A DNA stretch of 64,000 nucleotides from Nanobdellota archaeon (GTDB taxonomy: Archaea; Aenigmatarchaeota; Aenigmatarchaeia; QMZP01): contig JAHIVW010000004.1 in assembly GCA_018816245.1 (NCBI GenBank), forward strand, positions 1 through 64,000. Direction: 5' to 3'. The position numbers were made by a program, and so were the translations under genes. Positions 1-8,017 of this stretch are shown piece by piece (within the stretch, counting starts at the first letter, position 1; every line of letters starts with the position of its first letter). Under the pieces are notes generated by a model. It was not told the origin of the DNA and made no database searches. It worked only from the letters and a program-made list of their open reading frames with translations.

Positions 1-422
1 AAAAAAACCAGCGCAATGCTGAACAGGCAGCCGTAGAGCCGATAATACTGCACGAGCTTCCCGACTTCCGTGTTCAGGCGCCGCTGCTTCAGTCGCCGGA
101 CCTTCTTCACGGACAGGAGACGATCGAGCAGGTCCTCTGTCTTCTGTTGTGACCGGAACCCGAGGGTGGCGAAATACCTCATTGCGCGGGAGCCCAGGTC
201 GAACACCTCCGTGGCGTTCTTCGGATCAATGAGCGCGGACGCGTCCATCGGATCGGTGCGGAAGCGGAACCGCGGCTTCGCTGTCGTCACGCGCTTCCGG
301 AAGGAGGGCGCGACGACGAAATTCCAGTAGAGGGCCATCCCGAAAAGAAGGATGAAGAGGGAGATCAGGATCTCGAAGGGGAGCAGCAGGAGGGAGACGA
401 GACCTGCTTCTAGCACGGCCAT
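1..422 (-). CDS. Partial membrane protein, C-terminus beyond window edge
   Basis: An open frame on the minus strand starts at ATG 422 and runs off the left edge without a stop (about 140 codons seen). It begins MAVLEAGLVSLLLLPFEILI, and the first 37 or so residues form one long hydrophobic segment. A basic, polar region follows (VTTAKPRFRFRTDP, then VKKVRRLKQRRL). This reads as an N-terminally anchored membrane protein with a cytoplasmic basic domain. Codon use is GC-rich like the core genes. A small plus-strand frame over the same bases is a shadow. I recognise no family. Confidence 0.6.
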   Translation of the reverse strand, partial: MAVLEAGLVSLLLLPFEILISLFILLFGMALYWNFVVAPSFRKRVTTAKPRFRFRTDPMDASALIDPKNATEVFDLGSRAMRYFATLGFRSQQKTEDLLDRLLSVKKVRRLKQRRLNTEVGKLVQYYRLYGCLFSIALVF

Positions 423-469
423 ACTCTTTCTTGGTTCGGAAGATAAAAATGAGTTTATAGAACTGTGGC

Positions 470-2632
470 TTACTTCTTCTTGTCCTTCAGCTTCCCTGAT
501 CCCCACGCAATGACTGCGCCGAACTGCTGGCGGGACGCGAAGTTCCCCTTGTAATCTTCCCAGACGTCGTCGGGATCGTTTCCGTTTGCCACGAGCGCCC
601 GCACGTGCTCCTTCATGGCATCAGTCAGAATCGGCGGACCTTCATGTCTCGGCACAGGACGGCTGTCGTTGTTCGGCCGCATGGCGTTCCGGTAGAGCTC
701 GTCGATGAGCCCTGAGCTGATCCGCCGGTTGTCGCGAACCGCGAGTTCCACGTCGTCCCAGAACGCGTACCAGCGGGTCGGGTTGCCGTTCGGGTTGACC
801 CTGTCCCGGATGCCGCTCTCGTGGAACGCCTTCCGAAGCGTCCCCTGCCGGCGGTAGCTGAGCTCGTCAAGCACCTCCTCGCGGAAATAGTCGAGGCGGA
901 GGCGGTGGTCGTCTGGTAATCGTTTGTATTCGGCACGGGAGATGAGGTATTTGGAACCTGGGAGTGATTCGGGCTCTGCTTTCGCAGGGCGCTCCTCCTT
1001 CTGCTCTGGTTTGGTGATCCGACCGCGTGTGACGTTTGCACGGACAGCCGCTAACTTTCTTCCGTCACCCACTTGACACCGTTCTGCAATTTCTTCATTT
1101 GTCAAACCATCAAGAACGTATTTTCGAGCAAGGAAAGTCGTAAGCGGTTGCTTAAACGAAGATCCTAAATCGACCCTGTTTGCGTATCCAGCGTACTGAG
1201 GTTCCAAGAACCGAAGAAACCCCATTCTTTTTTCAAGTCGGCGAATATTCCATTCTGATTGCTTCTCAAGCTCTCTTTTTAGTACACGAGGACTGAATCT
1301 CCCGCTTGCATTCATCCGGGCAAGGTACGGTCGATCACGGGTATACCATATTCCAATATCGCTTTCGGAAAGTTCATCAAAGAAATCATTAGCGGCCGGG
1401 TTGATTTTCCGAACTTTCATGAGATCAAGAAGCATTTTCGTGTTTCTATTACTGGTGTATTTGAAAGGATTGTGGTTTGTTACAACATACCCAAACGTAT
1501 AGAGTTCGCTTAATACATGAGCCAATAACGACAATCCCCCTTTCTTGAAATAGCGGCGGGCATTCTTTTCGAGTGGAGACAGCAAAAGTGTCTGCCTGTT
1601 GCTTTGCTCGGGCGTTCCGAAATTGACTTCATCAGGACGAAGGTCTCCCGTCATCACTGCAAAGAATCTGTCGGCTGTCTCGTCGATTGCGTTAATATCA
1701 AGTAATTTACTAACGACTGTTTCCAGCTTGTTTGCAAAAATTCGCCCTTCCGTGAAGCTTGTTTCTACGGTACCTACCTTCTCTCCTGTCACATCAAAAC
1801 ATATTTTGTCTGCCCCAGGAGCATACCTATCAGCGAAAAAGATCCGGTCTCTTATGATCTTTCCCGGATCGTCGTCGTCTTCAAAGATAAACAACGGATC
1901 GTGTCTTGCAAGAAGTAAGTTCGCAACTTGATCGTACAACGCATGGCTCCTCACCTCGTCCAATCTCTCAGGTGGCAAATATCTTGCTAGTTTTCGTTGC
2001 ACTGCTGTTCCAATCTCTTCATAATCAAGTTTTCCGGGGGTCATCTGGCTTCCGACTTCGTGGATAAGACTGTCAAAAACATCCTCAATGTTAATGTCGG
2101 GCCCGAACAATTGCTGTAACGTTGCCAGGTATTCGCTTTCTGAGAGGCCCGTAACAAATCGAGACGAAAGAAACCTGTCAACATAGTCTTCTTTTTCCCC
2201 TTGATTTTCTCTGTTCCCAACAAGGTTCGTATAGACGACACCCCCATCGAGAAGGAGTCCCATTCCAAGGGTTTGAATATCAGATCGGATACCGTCGTTG
2301 ACTCTACACTCGTAATCTAACCCCGCGTACCAGAGCGGGGCATATTTTTTTACTTCTTCACCTTTGAGAAAATCTGATGTTGAACCATGAATGACCCGTA
2401 TCCCTGGATTTGCCTGCTCGACCTGACGGATTTTTCCGTAATCGCGTTCGAGGATTACCCTCCGGTCACGAGAAATGCCAAGCCGGTCAAGCAGCTGCGT
2501 TTCTTCACTATTGTCTGATGCGAGATATACCGCTGTTGCCTCTGACCGGTCCTTTGGAAGGTGCCTATCCGCAAAGCGATATATCTCTATCCGCGATTTC
2601 GCCTTTATTGGATCGTCCTCATATCGTCGCAT
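470..2632 (-). CDS. Large hypothetical protein, mosaic composition
   Basis: This 720-residue protein matches no family I can name. Around residues 45-95 an alternating hydrophobic/acidic pattern (ETQLLDRLGISRDRRVILERD, then IRVIHGSTSDFL) resembles a Rossmann or methyltransferase-like fold, but without clear catalytic motifs. Around residues 505-535 the text LTNEEIAERCQVGDGRKLAA looks like a helix-turn-helix. No signal peptide or membrane segment is seen. The part encoded from about 1080 to 2630 is clearly more AT-rich than the part from 470 to 1040, which suggests a fusion or recombination inside the gene. It diverges from the Ldh-like gene at 2731. Function unknown; a mobile-element or defence role is only a guess. 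Confidence 0.7.
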   Translation of the reverse strand: MRRYEDDPIKAKSRIEIYRFADRHLPKDRSEATAVYLASDNSEETQLLDRLGISRDRRVILERDYGKIRQVEQANPGIRVIHGSTSDFLKGEEVKKYAPLWYAGLDYECRVNDGIRSDIQTLGMGLLLDGGVVYTNLVGNRENQGEKEDYVDRFLSSRFVTGLSESEYLATLQQLFGPDINIEDVFDSLIHEVGSQMTPGKLDYEEIGTAVQRKLARYLPPERLDEVRSHALYDQVANLLLARHDPLFIFEDDDDPGKIIRDRIFFADRYAPGADKICFDVTGEKVGTVETSFTEGRIFANKLETVVSKLLDINAIDETADRFFAVMTGDLRPDEVNFGTPEQSNRQTLLLSPLEKNARRYFKKGGLSLLAHVLSELYTFGYVVTNHNPFKYTSNRNTKMLLDLMKVRKINPAANDFFDELSESDIGIWYTRDRPYLARMNASGRFSPRVLKRELEKQSEWNIRRLEKRMGFLRFLEPQYAGYANRVDLGSSFKQPLTTFLARKYVLDGLTNEEIAERCQVGDGRKLAAVRANVTRGRITKPEQKEERPAKAEPESLPGSKYLISRAEYKRLPDDHRLRLDYFREEVLDELSYRRQGTLRKAFHESGIRDRVNPNGNPTRWYAFWDDVELAVRDNRRISSGLIDELYRNAMRPNNDSRPVPRHEGPPILTDAMKEHVRALVANGNDPDDVWEDYKGNFASRQQFGAVIAWGSGKLKDKKK

Positions 2633-2682
2633 AGCGGTAGTGAAATTGATCCTTTATAAGGCTTTCCCGTGTGGAAAGGGTG

Positions 2683-2697
2683 TATCACAGTGTTATA
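2683..2697. promoter_or_regulatory. Imperfect palindrome of the TATAACA-N-TGTTATA type
   Basis: The bases TATCACAGTGTTATA form a near-palindrome (7+1+7, one mismatched pair). It matches the sites at 18003, 42339 and 56697. It lies in the divergent gap between the gene at 2632 and the dehydrogenase start at 2731, directly upstream of a TATA-like CGTTTAAG at 2701. Probably a transcription-factor operator. Confidence 0.45.
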
Positions 2698-2730
2698 CAA
2701 ATCGTTTAAGCCTTGTTGTTAATTCTCGTT

Positions 2731-3676
2731 ATGATTTTGAAAATCGATACGATTCGTACAACACTTGAAGAGATTTTAGTAAAGAAAGGTGTCCCCGCAG
2801 AAGAAGCAACTATCATCGCAGACGAGTATTTGCAAGGCGAATTGTTAGGCAAGATATCCCACGGCCTCCAGGCCTTCCCCTCGCTCGTGAAGAAGCTCGG
2901 CACGCTCCCGAAGAAGTGGGTTGTCGAGAAAGAGACCGAGGCCATGGCGCTGATCGAGGGCAACGGCTACTTCGGGCAGGTCATCGGGAAGGAGGCGGTT
3001 CGCCTGGCGTGCGCGAAAGCAAAGCAGCAGGGCATTGGCTTTGTGGCGATCAAGAACATGAAAACGTGGCTACGGCCGCGGACGCCGGCGCGGTGGATTG
3101 CCGAGGAAGGGTGTGTTGGGATTGTTTTGAACAACGGTGGGAACCCATGGTGGCGCCGTTCGGTGGCGTGACCCGTTGTTCGGGACCAACCCGATCGGGA
3201 TCGGGCTGCCGACGGAGCCGGTGATTGACTTCGATTTCGCGACCTCGAAGCGGACGTGGGGGGAAGTCCGCGTGGCTGCGGCGCTGGGGACGGACGTGCC
3301 GAAGGAGGCGTTCCTGAAGAAGGACGGGTCGTTTGCAACGAAGCCGGACGAGGCGTACTCTGCGGTGCCGTTCGGGGGCTACAAAGGATCGGCGATCTGC
3401 CTGCTGGTGGAGATCCTGACCGGGGCACTGGTGGGGATAGCGAAGGATGCGGTCGGTGACTACCGGACGACGCTGCGGGGGGCGGTGGTGATCGCGATTG
3501 ATGCTTCTGTTTTTACGAGTGGGTTTGGTGCGGCTGTTTCATCTTTATTGGAAGACGTGAGGAAGGAGGCAAGGGTGCCGGGGGAGCGGTCTGAAAAGAA
3601 GAGGAAGGAATTGGTAGAGAAAGGGGAAGTTGAGGTTGATGAGGGAATTTGGAAGGAGATTGAGGAAATATCTTAA
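2731..3676 (+). pseudogene. Ldh/YlbC-family dehydrogenase, multiply frameshifted
   Basis: The conceptual product belongs to the malate/L-lactate/ureidoglycolate dehydrogenase (Ldh_2) family of NAD(P)-dependent oxidoreductases. Family landmarks appear in order but in different frames: ISHGLQAFPSLVKKL and VGFVAIKNMK-like text (frame from 2731), NVATAADAG (shifted), AEEGCVGIVLNNGG (first frame again), PMVAPFGG (shifted), then RDPLFGTNPIGIGLP to the stop at 3676. At least four single-base shifts fall between about 3060 and 3170, while the 5' and 3' parts stay open. Total length (about 315 codons) is near the family's usual 330-350. It is either a recent pseudogene or an assembly error. Confidence 0.7.
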
Positions 3677-3696
3677 GATAAGAGATAATGATCTGT

Positions 3697-3981
3697 ATGG
3701 CAAGAAGCGTCATCACAATCACATGTCCTTTCTGTAATCACACAAAGATAGAAGCATACCATCATGCTCCTGTAAAAAGATATGTTGGTGGACCGTATGG
3801 CGGTGGGAAAAATATGGTTTTCGTATCTGAAGATAAGCTTATCATAGCATCCGATTGTCCGAATTGTGGAAAGTCAAGCAGTGATATCGAAAAGAAAATG
3901 AATGAAAAAAAGAAAGAGCCACACGAAGAACGCCTTAAAAGAATACGAGATTCAGGATTACCAACAAATATTGAATCATAA
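3697..3981 (+). CDS. Small zinc-ribbon protein
   Basis: This 94-residue protein (97 if the upstream ATG at 3688 is used) has two CPxC knuckles, CPFC near residue 10 and CPNC near residue 58. Together they make a probable treble-clef or ribbon zinc site. The C-terminal third is a charged helix (KKMNEKKKEPHEERLKRIRD). It is AT-rich like the neighbouring restriction-modification genes. It may bind nucleic acid; no family assigned. Confidence 0.6.
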   Translation: MARSVITITCPFCNHTKIEAYHHAPVKRYVGGPYGGGKNMVFVSEDKLIIASDCPNCGKSSSDIEKKMNEKKKEPHEERLKRIRDSGLPTNIES

Positions 3982-4021
3982 TGATCGATGTTGGAAAAGG
4001 TCTGATAAGAGATCGAGAAGA

Positions 4022-4828
4022 TCAGATTATTACAGTAGATTTCTTATAGAGCATTGGCAAGCAATTTTGTCGCAATCTGAATTTTGTTCCATGATTATGT
4101 CCAGTTCGGGAATCAAAATCGACAAGAATGTTGCCATGTTCCAACGCTTTCAGAAAACACTCAAAATCGAATCCTTGCAACATCATAATTCTCGAATACT
4201 TGTAGAATTCCTTTTCTCCTTCTTTTTTCACCTCTGCCTGGACATAGAAGGCATTCAATAACTTCGTGCCTGCTTTATATTCCAAATCACTGAATCCCCA
4301 GTAAGGTTGCGGATTCAACTCACCAAGACCTACATTCCTTTTGACAGACTCAAGCCAGTCTTTATGTTTTGGAGCAACGCTTTTCGAATCGAAAGAAATC
4401 AGAATTTTCTTCTTTTGTCTATCGATAACAACTTTGAAGCCACGTTCACTCCGTGCTCCACCATAAATTGTTTGTCTAAAGCTTTTTTCATTCTTAGGAT
4501 ATTTCTTTCCTGCCTCTCGATGGGGCCAACCATATTTTGGAAGAAATATTTTCGGTACAAAACACATTGCTCGAGGGGATGGTTCTATATGAAAAAGTGT
4601 TGTTAGGGATGAAGAGTTGAGGCGTTGCGATTTTAGTTCCCATTCGGCTGCATTCGGCATGGGAAGGTTATTCTCTTCTATACCAAGCAGATCTTCTAAC
4701 GTGTTTCCGATTCCCCCAGAATTGCCGTGACGGGCGTTCGGGATAAATCCCATTCTTGAGATTTCCTTCAATCTCTCTATCAACGATTCTTTTGTATATA
4801 TAACAGGTTTCTTTTCCATATTCACCAT
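4022..4828 (-). CDS. MvaI/BcnI-family type II restriction endonuclease
   Basis: This 268-residue protein has hallmarks of the MvaI/BcnI restriction endonuclease family, which acts on CCWGG- or CCSGG-type sites as a monomer. GIGNTLEDLLGI near residues 40-51 supplies the first acidic residue. AEWELKSQR near 61-69 supplies the E-x-K catalytic pair. TGHNHGTKFR near 242-251 is the family's DNA-contacting C-terminal motif. The start overlaps the stop region of the upstream methyltransferase (4822-4828), so the two form a restriction-modification operon. The exact recognition site cannot be read from sequence. Base composition is lower in GC than the core genes, consistent with transfer. Confidence 0.85.
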   Translation of the reverse strand: MVNMEKKPVIYTKESLIERLKEISRMGFIPNARHGNSGGIGNTLEDLLGIEENNLPMPNAAEWELKSQRLNSSSLTTLFHIEPSPRAMCFVPKIFLPKYGWPHREAGKKYPKNEKSFRQTIYGGARSERGFKVVIDRQKKKILISFDSKSVAPKHKDWLESVKRNVGLGELNPQPYWGFSDLEYKAGTKLLNAFYVQAEVKKEGEKEFYKYSRIMMLQGFDFECFLKALEHGNILVDFDSRTGHNHGTKFRLRQNCLPMLYKKSTVII

Positions 4829-5577
4829 AATTTTGTTCTAGTTCTGTGTTCTTTTATTCGCTCTTCGGCCATCTTACAGTATTCGGGAGAGATCTCTATC
4901 CCAATATAATTTCGATTAAAGTTAATTGCAGAGATGGCCGTCGTTCCCGAACCCATAAAAGGATCTAGAATAGTTTTAGCGTCTGTGGAATCTATAATTC
5001 TTGATATGAGATCAACAGGAAATGCAGCTGGATGTTTGTTTCTCATTTCTTGTGTAAATTCCCACACATCGCCATGTTTATTCGCCTTGTCCGACAAACG
5101 GAACTTTGGCTTTGCAATGAGGTAAATGACCTCATAGGTTGGGAGGAAGTAGCCTGGATTGAAGTTAAGACCTCCTTTTCTTCTCCAAATAATGATTTGC
5201 CTTACAGGAAATCCCTTGAGAATATCTTGCCGATCTTGTAATAGACCACCCTGAACTCTCCATTTGTGATTATAGAAAATGGCACCATCTTCTGGTATGA
5301 TTCGCATCATCTCTTTTAAACATCTTCTTTGCCACTTAACATATTCATTGTGTGGCATGCAGTCATCGTGGTGGGTATACCCATTCTGAAGGGCGGCATT
5401 CTCCCACTTACCTCCCCGACCATCTTTCATCCCATTTCCAGTCGAATTCTTTAGATTATAGGGGGGAGAGGTAATCACAAGATCGACTGCTTTGTCCGGT
5501 ATCTGCCTCATAACATTGACTGCGTCTCCACAGACGATCTTATTCATGAAGTCTTTCGGAAAAGTGAATTTTTTCAT
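4822..5577 (-). CDS. Site-specific DNA methyltransferase, beta class (probably N4-cytosine)
   Basis: This 251-residue SAM-dependent methyltransferase has the permuted beta order. The catalytic motif TSPPYNL (near residue 37) comes first and the SAM-binding motif DPFMGSGTTA (near residue 207) comes last, followed by FNRNYIGIEI. SPPY rather than DPPY favours N4-cytosine methylation, which fits the modification partners of MvaI/BcnI enzymes. It should protect host sites from the endonuclease encoded directly downstream with a 7-nt overlap. N6-adenine specificity is not excluded. Confidence 0.88.
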   Translation of the reverse strand: MKKFTFPKDFMNKIVCGDAVNVMRQIPDKAVDLVITSPPYNLKNSTGNGMKDGRGGKWENAALQNGYTHHDDCMPHNEYVKWQRRCLKEMMRIIPEDGAIFYNHKWRVQGGLLQDRQDILKGFPVRQIIIWRRKGGLNFNPGYFLPTYEVIYLIAKPKFRLSDKANKHGDVWEFTQEMRNKHPAAFPVDLISRIIDSTDAKTILDPFMGSGTTAISAINFNRNYIGIEISPEYCKMAEERIKEHRTRTKLW

Positions 5578-5612
5578 ATTCTCTCGATTTTATGATTTTG
5601 ATGATTAAATTT

Positions 5613-5650
5613 GTTCTCTAAGAGGGTGGGACCGAGGCCCACAAGAGAAC
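5613..5650. other. Long inverted repeat / hairpin in intergenic region
   Basis: GTTCTCT (5613-5619) can pair with AGAGAAC (5644-5650), and inside it GTGGG (5626-5630) can pair with CCCAC (5638-5642). This gives a two-tier stem with an ACCGAGG loop. It sits between the divergent methyltransferase (start 5577) and the gene at 5837. It could be an operator for control of the restriction system, a terminator or a small structured RNA. The rest of 5578-5836 holds AT-rich promoter-like sequence only. Confidence 0.4.
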
Positions 5651-5788
5651 GGCATGACCTTTTTATCTCTTGATTTTACGCCGTATAGGCCTCTTTCCCT
5701 AGTACTAGAGATGGAGTAAGTAGGAAAATATTCGAGGTTGATTATTTGAAAGGTAAGTTGTTCTTGTGGAAATTGAATTTATCAATAA

Positions 5789-5801
5789 ATAACGTTGTTA
5801 T
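5789..5801. promoter_or_regulatory. Palindrome-like site ATAACGTTGTTAT
   Basis: One base differs from the ATAACATTGTTAT core seen at 18003-18017. It lies 36 nt upstream of the start at 5837, close to a TATA-like TCTTTAACAC at about 5808. Likely a further member of the same operator family. Confidence 0.4.
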
Positions 5802-5836
5802 ACAACCTCTTTAACACTTTCTCTCCTTGATTCATC

Positions 5837-6301
5837 ATGAAGATCGAAGCCCTCGTCTCCCGCGCCAAGGCAGCCCAGGCCGCCGGCGACCCATGGCACT
5901 TCCACCTCCTCTTCCCCGGCTGCAAGCTGAATAACTCAAAGGACCACGTCTTCGTCCTGGAGCTCGCGGGCGAGACCCTGGAGTCCCGCTCGGCCGAGCC
6001 GCAGACCGCTGCCGGCGAGGAGCTCGTGCAGCTCCAGTTCGGGAAGAAGATCCTGCGTCCCCCCGCGGCACCGACCGCGAACCCGGCGGTCGCGGCCATG
6101 CTGCAGGAGATCGGGGAGCTCGGGGCCGGGAACCTGCGGGCGTGGCACCACCACGTGCTGCTGCCGGGCTGCGCGTTCAATCCGCATCCCGGGACGTGGA
6201 CGGTGCTGTTCGAGGGGAAGACGGTCCGGGAGGCGGTGTTCGACGAGGAGCCGCGGGAGGAGTTGGCGAGGCTGGAGACGGTGTATTATGGGAAGAATTG
6301 A
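5837..6301 (+). CDS. Hypothetical protein with two copies of a W-H-x-H-x-L-x-P-G-C repeat
   Basis: This 154-residue soluble protein has an internal duplication. PWHFHLLFPGCKLN near residues 19-32 and AWHHHVLLPGCAFN near residues 102-115 are each followed by a TWTVLFEG/HVFVLELAG strand and an acidic helix. The His and Cys residues repeat at matching positions, so a metal site or reactive thiol is plausible. It is strikingly GC-rich next to AT-rich neighbours. I recall similar single-copy proteins in archaeal genomes, but no function is known to me. Confidence 0.7.
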   Translation: MKIEALVSRAKAAQAAGDPWHFHLLFPGCKLNNSKDHVFVLELAGETLESRSAEPQTAAGEELVQLQFGKKILRPPAAPTANPAVAAMLQEIGELGAGNLRAWHHHVLLPGCAFNPHPGTWTVLFEGKTVREAVFDEEPREELARLETVYYGKN

Positions 6302-6317
6302 TAAAAAAGCATCACAT

Positions 6318-7256
6318 ATGTTTCGCTGCACTATCTGCTCCCAGAATCATCGAAAGAATAGTAGAATCGGTTTATCCCATAGAACCTTCTTTAATAGAGA
6401 AGGTCGTGATAACAGAAGGCAATATAAACTTATTCTCACCGCAATTTTCATTATTATTGTTGTCGGTTTGATTTTTACTTGGGCCCTACCCCACTATAAT
6501 GAATTAGAAAGAATCGAGAGCCTGATCGATCCTCCACGCAAAAACTATACATTCGTGATACGAATTAATCCACTTGACAACATAACACTATACGATCCTA
6601 TTGTCTTTTATGATATTGGCAAATCGGAGGGTTATATTGAAGGGAGAGCGAAAATTCAAAATGAAACTCACTCGATTGCTATTTTTTATCCCGAAGAGCT
6701 CGATGTTATCAACCATAGTATTATCGATGAGGCAAACGGCTTTGTTTTGATAGAGAACCAAGATTACGTGATTAGCGATCGAAAGCCTTACAATTCAAGA
6801 ACAAATCTAGACGGACTTAGGGTAGAGTTCCTTGGGAAAAATAAAGATGAGGTTAAGTTTCATTTTGAAATAAAAAATGAGCTTATCCCCAATGGTCCCT
6901 TTACTCTTAGATTAGACGTTGAAAGAGTGTATTTCGGGACCAATGTTTTTTTTGATTCGCACATCGAAAACCCAGCTTTTCTTCTGAGTTTAGGAGATTA
7001 CGATTGTAGAGCTTTATGTGTTGATCCAACAACAAATCTACAAGGTCATCTACTAAAAAGCGGCTTAGAAACACTTATTTATCTAGAACCAACAAAAGAG
7101 AACACTAATATCTTTTGGGCAACACTTAATACAAAGAACGCCAAAGCCGAAAAGGATAGAAATGATTTGGCCAATTTGTTTGTAGCTATTGCCATAGGCC
7201 TCATCATGCTGTTAATAGAGCTTTTTTACCAACTTGGTCTACAAATTATAGATTGA
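6318..7256 (+). CDS. Hypothetical two-pass membrane protein
   Basis: From ATG 6318 the product is 312 residues (322 if the in-frame ATG 6288, inside the previous gene, is used). It opens with MFRCTICSQNH, a possible half zinc knuckle. A membrane helix follows near residues 39-57 (LILTAIFIIIVVGLIFTWA), then a large, probably extracytoplasmic beta-rich domain with several N-x-T/S sites, and a second helix near the C-terminus (LFVAIAIGLIMLLIELFY). The gene is AT-rich, in sharp contrast with the GC-rich gene before it. No family recognised. Confidence 0.65.
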   Translation: MFRCTICSQNHRKNSRIGLSHRTFFNREGRDNRRQYKLILTAIFIIIVVGLIFTWALPHYNELERIESLIDPPRKNYTFVIRINPLDNITLYDPIVFYDIGKSEGYIEGRAKIQNETHSIAIFYPEELDVINHSIIDEANGFVLIENQDYVISDRKPYNSRTNLDGLRVEFLGKNKDEVKFHFEIKNELIPNGPFTLRLDVERVYFGTNVFFDSHIENPAFLLSLGDYDCRALCVDPTTNLQGHLLKSGLETLIYLEPTKENTNIFWATLNTKNAKAEKDRNDLANLFVAIAIGLIMLLIELFYQLGLQIID

Positions 7257-7375
7257 AAAAGAACTGAGATAGGAATATTTCATATTTAACTAAAGATTGA
7301 GGTATTCTCTTATCTTGTCGGCTTGAATTGTTGCTTCAAAGGATAATATCTTGTTCGCTAACATACCAAGATAAG

Positions 7376-8017
7376 CTATTTTTTCGCAAGTTCTTCTAGT
7401 TTGTATTTCTTTTTTCCGTATTTACAATATACGTATTTGTCATCATCTAGCGTTCTGAATTTCATGTGTGCAAAAGAACTTCTGATGTCAGGGTCTAGAT
7501 CTCCGAGAACGTTCTTAAAATCAGGATCGTGCCTAAAGAAAACATCAAGACAGGATTTCGTACTCTCGTTAATTCTTTTCTCTGATGTTGTCGCTTTCCG
7601 TTTTTTTTCATGATGCTGATTTATTTTGATTGCAGAATACCTTAGATATTCGCATATAACCTCATACGTCCATTGATATAAAGTACCACAAAGATATATT
7701 TTAGATTTTCTTGTTATGTTGTCTGAATTGATTAGGGGCAGAACCATCTCAGATCCGGTTTTAGAAAGAAAATCCATACTATATAGTATTTGCTCTTTCT
7801 CTTTAGTTGCACGGAGTTCGAAATCAGAATGTGTCAGGATTCCATTGTTGATGAGTTTTTTAAAAAGCTTCTCATATTTTTCAAGGATTTCCATGAGATG
7901 GGGATCGTCTTTGAATTTAACTCCTTGTAAACACTCTGTCTCTAGAAGATGATTAAATCTTTCGACTACTGACTCTCTTACTTCTAGTTCCTTTTTCCAA
8001 TCTATTTTCTTATTCAT
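7376..8017 (-). CDS. Hypothetical protein, charged, AT-rich
   Basis: A 213-residue, mostly helical, lysine-rich soluble protein (MNKKIDWKKELEVRESVVERFNHLLE). A basic stretch HHEKKRKATTSEKR lies near residue 140 and DLDPDIRSSFAHMKFRTLDDD near 175-195. The R-x-x-x-A-H pattern vaguely recalls HEPN-like or abortive-infection proteins, but this is not enough for an assignment. It lies just beyond the 3' end of the 23S gene in the AT-rich accessory block. Confidence 0.6.
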   Translation of the reverse strand: MNKKIDWKKELEVRESVVERFNHLLETECLQGVKFKDDPHLMEILEKYEKLFKKLINNGILTHSDFELRATKEKEQILYSMDFLSKTGSEMVLPLINSDNITRKSKIYLCGTLYQWTYEVICEYLRYSAIKINQHHEKKRKATTSEKRINESTKSCLDVFFRHDPDFKNVLGDLDPDIRSSFAHMKFRTLDDDKYVYCKYGKKKYKLEELAKK

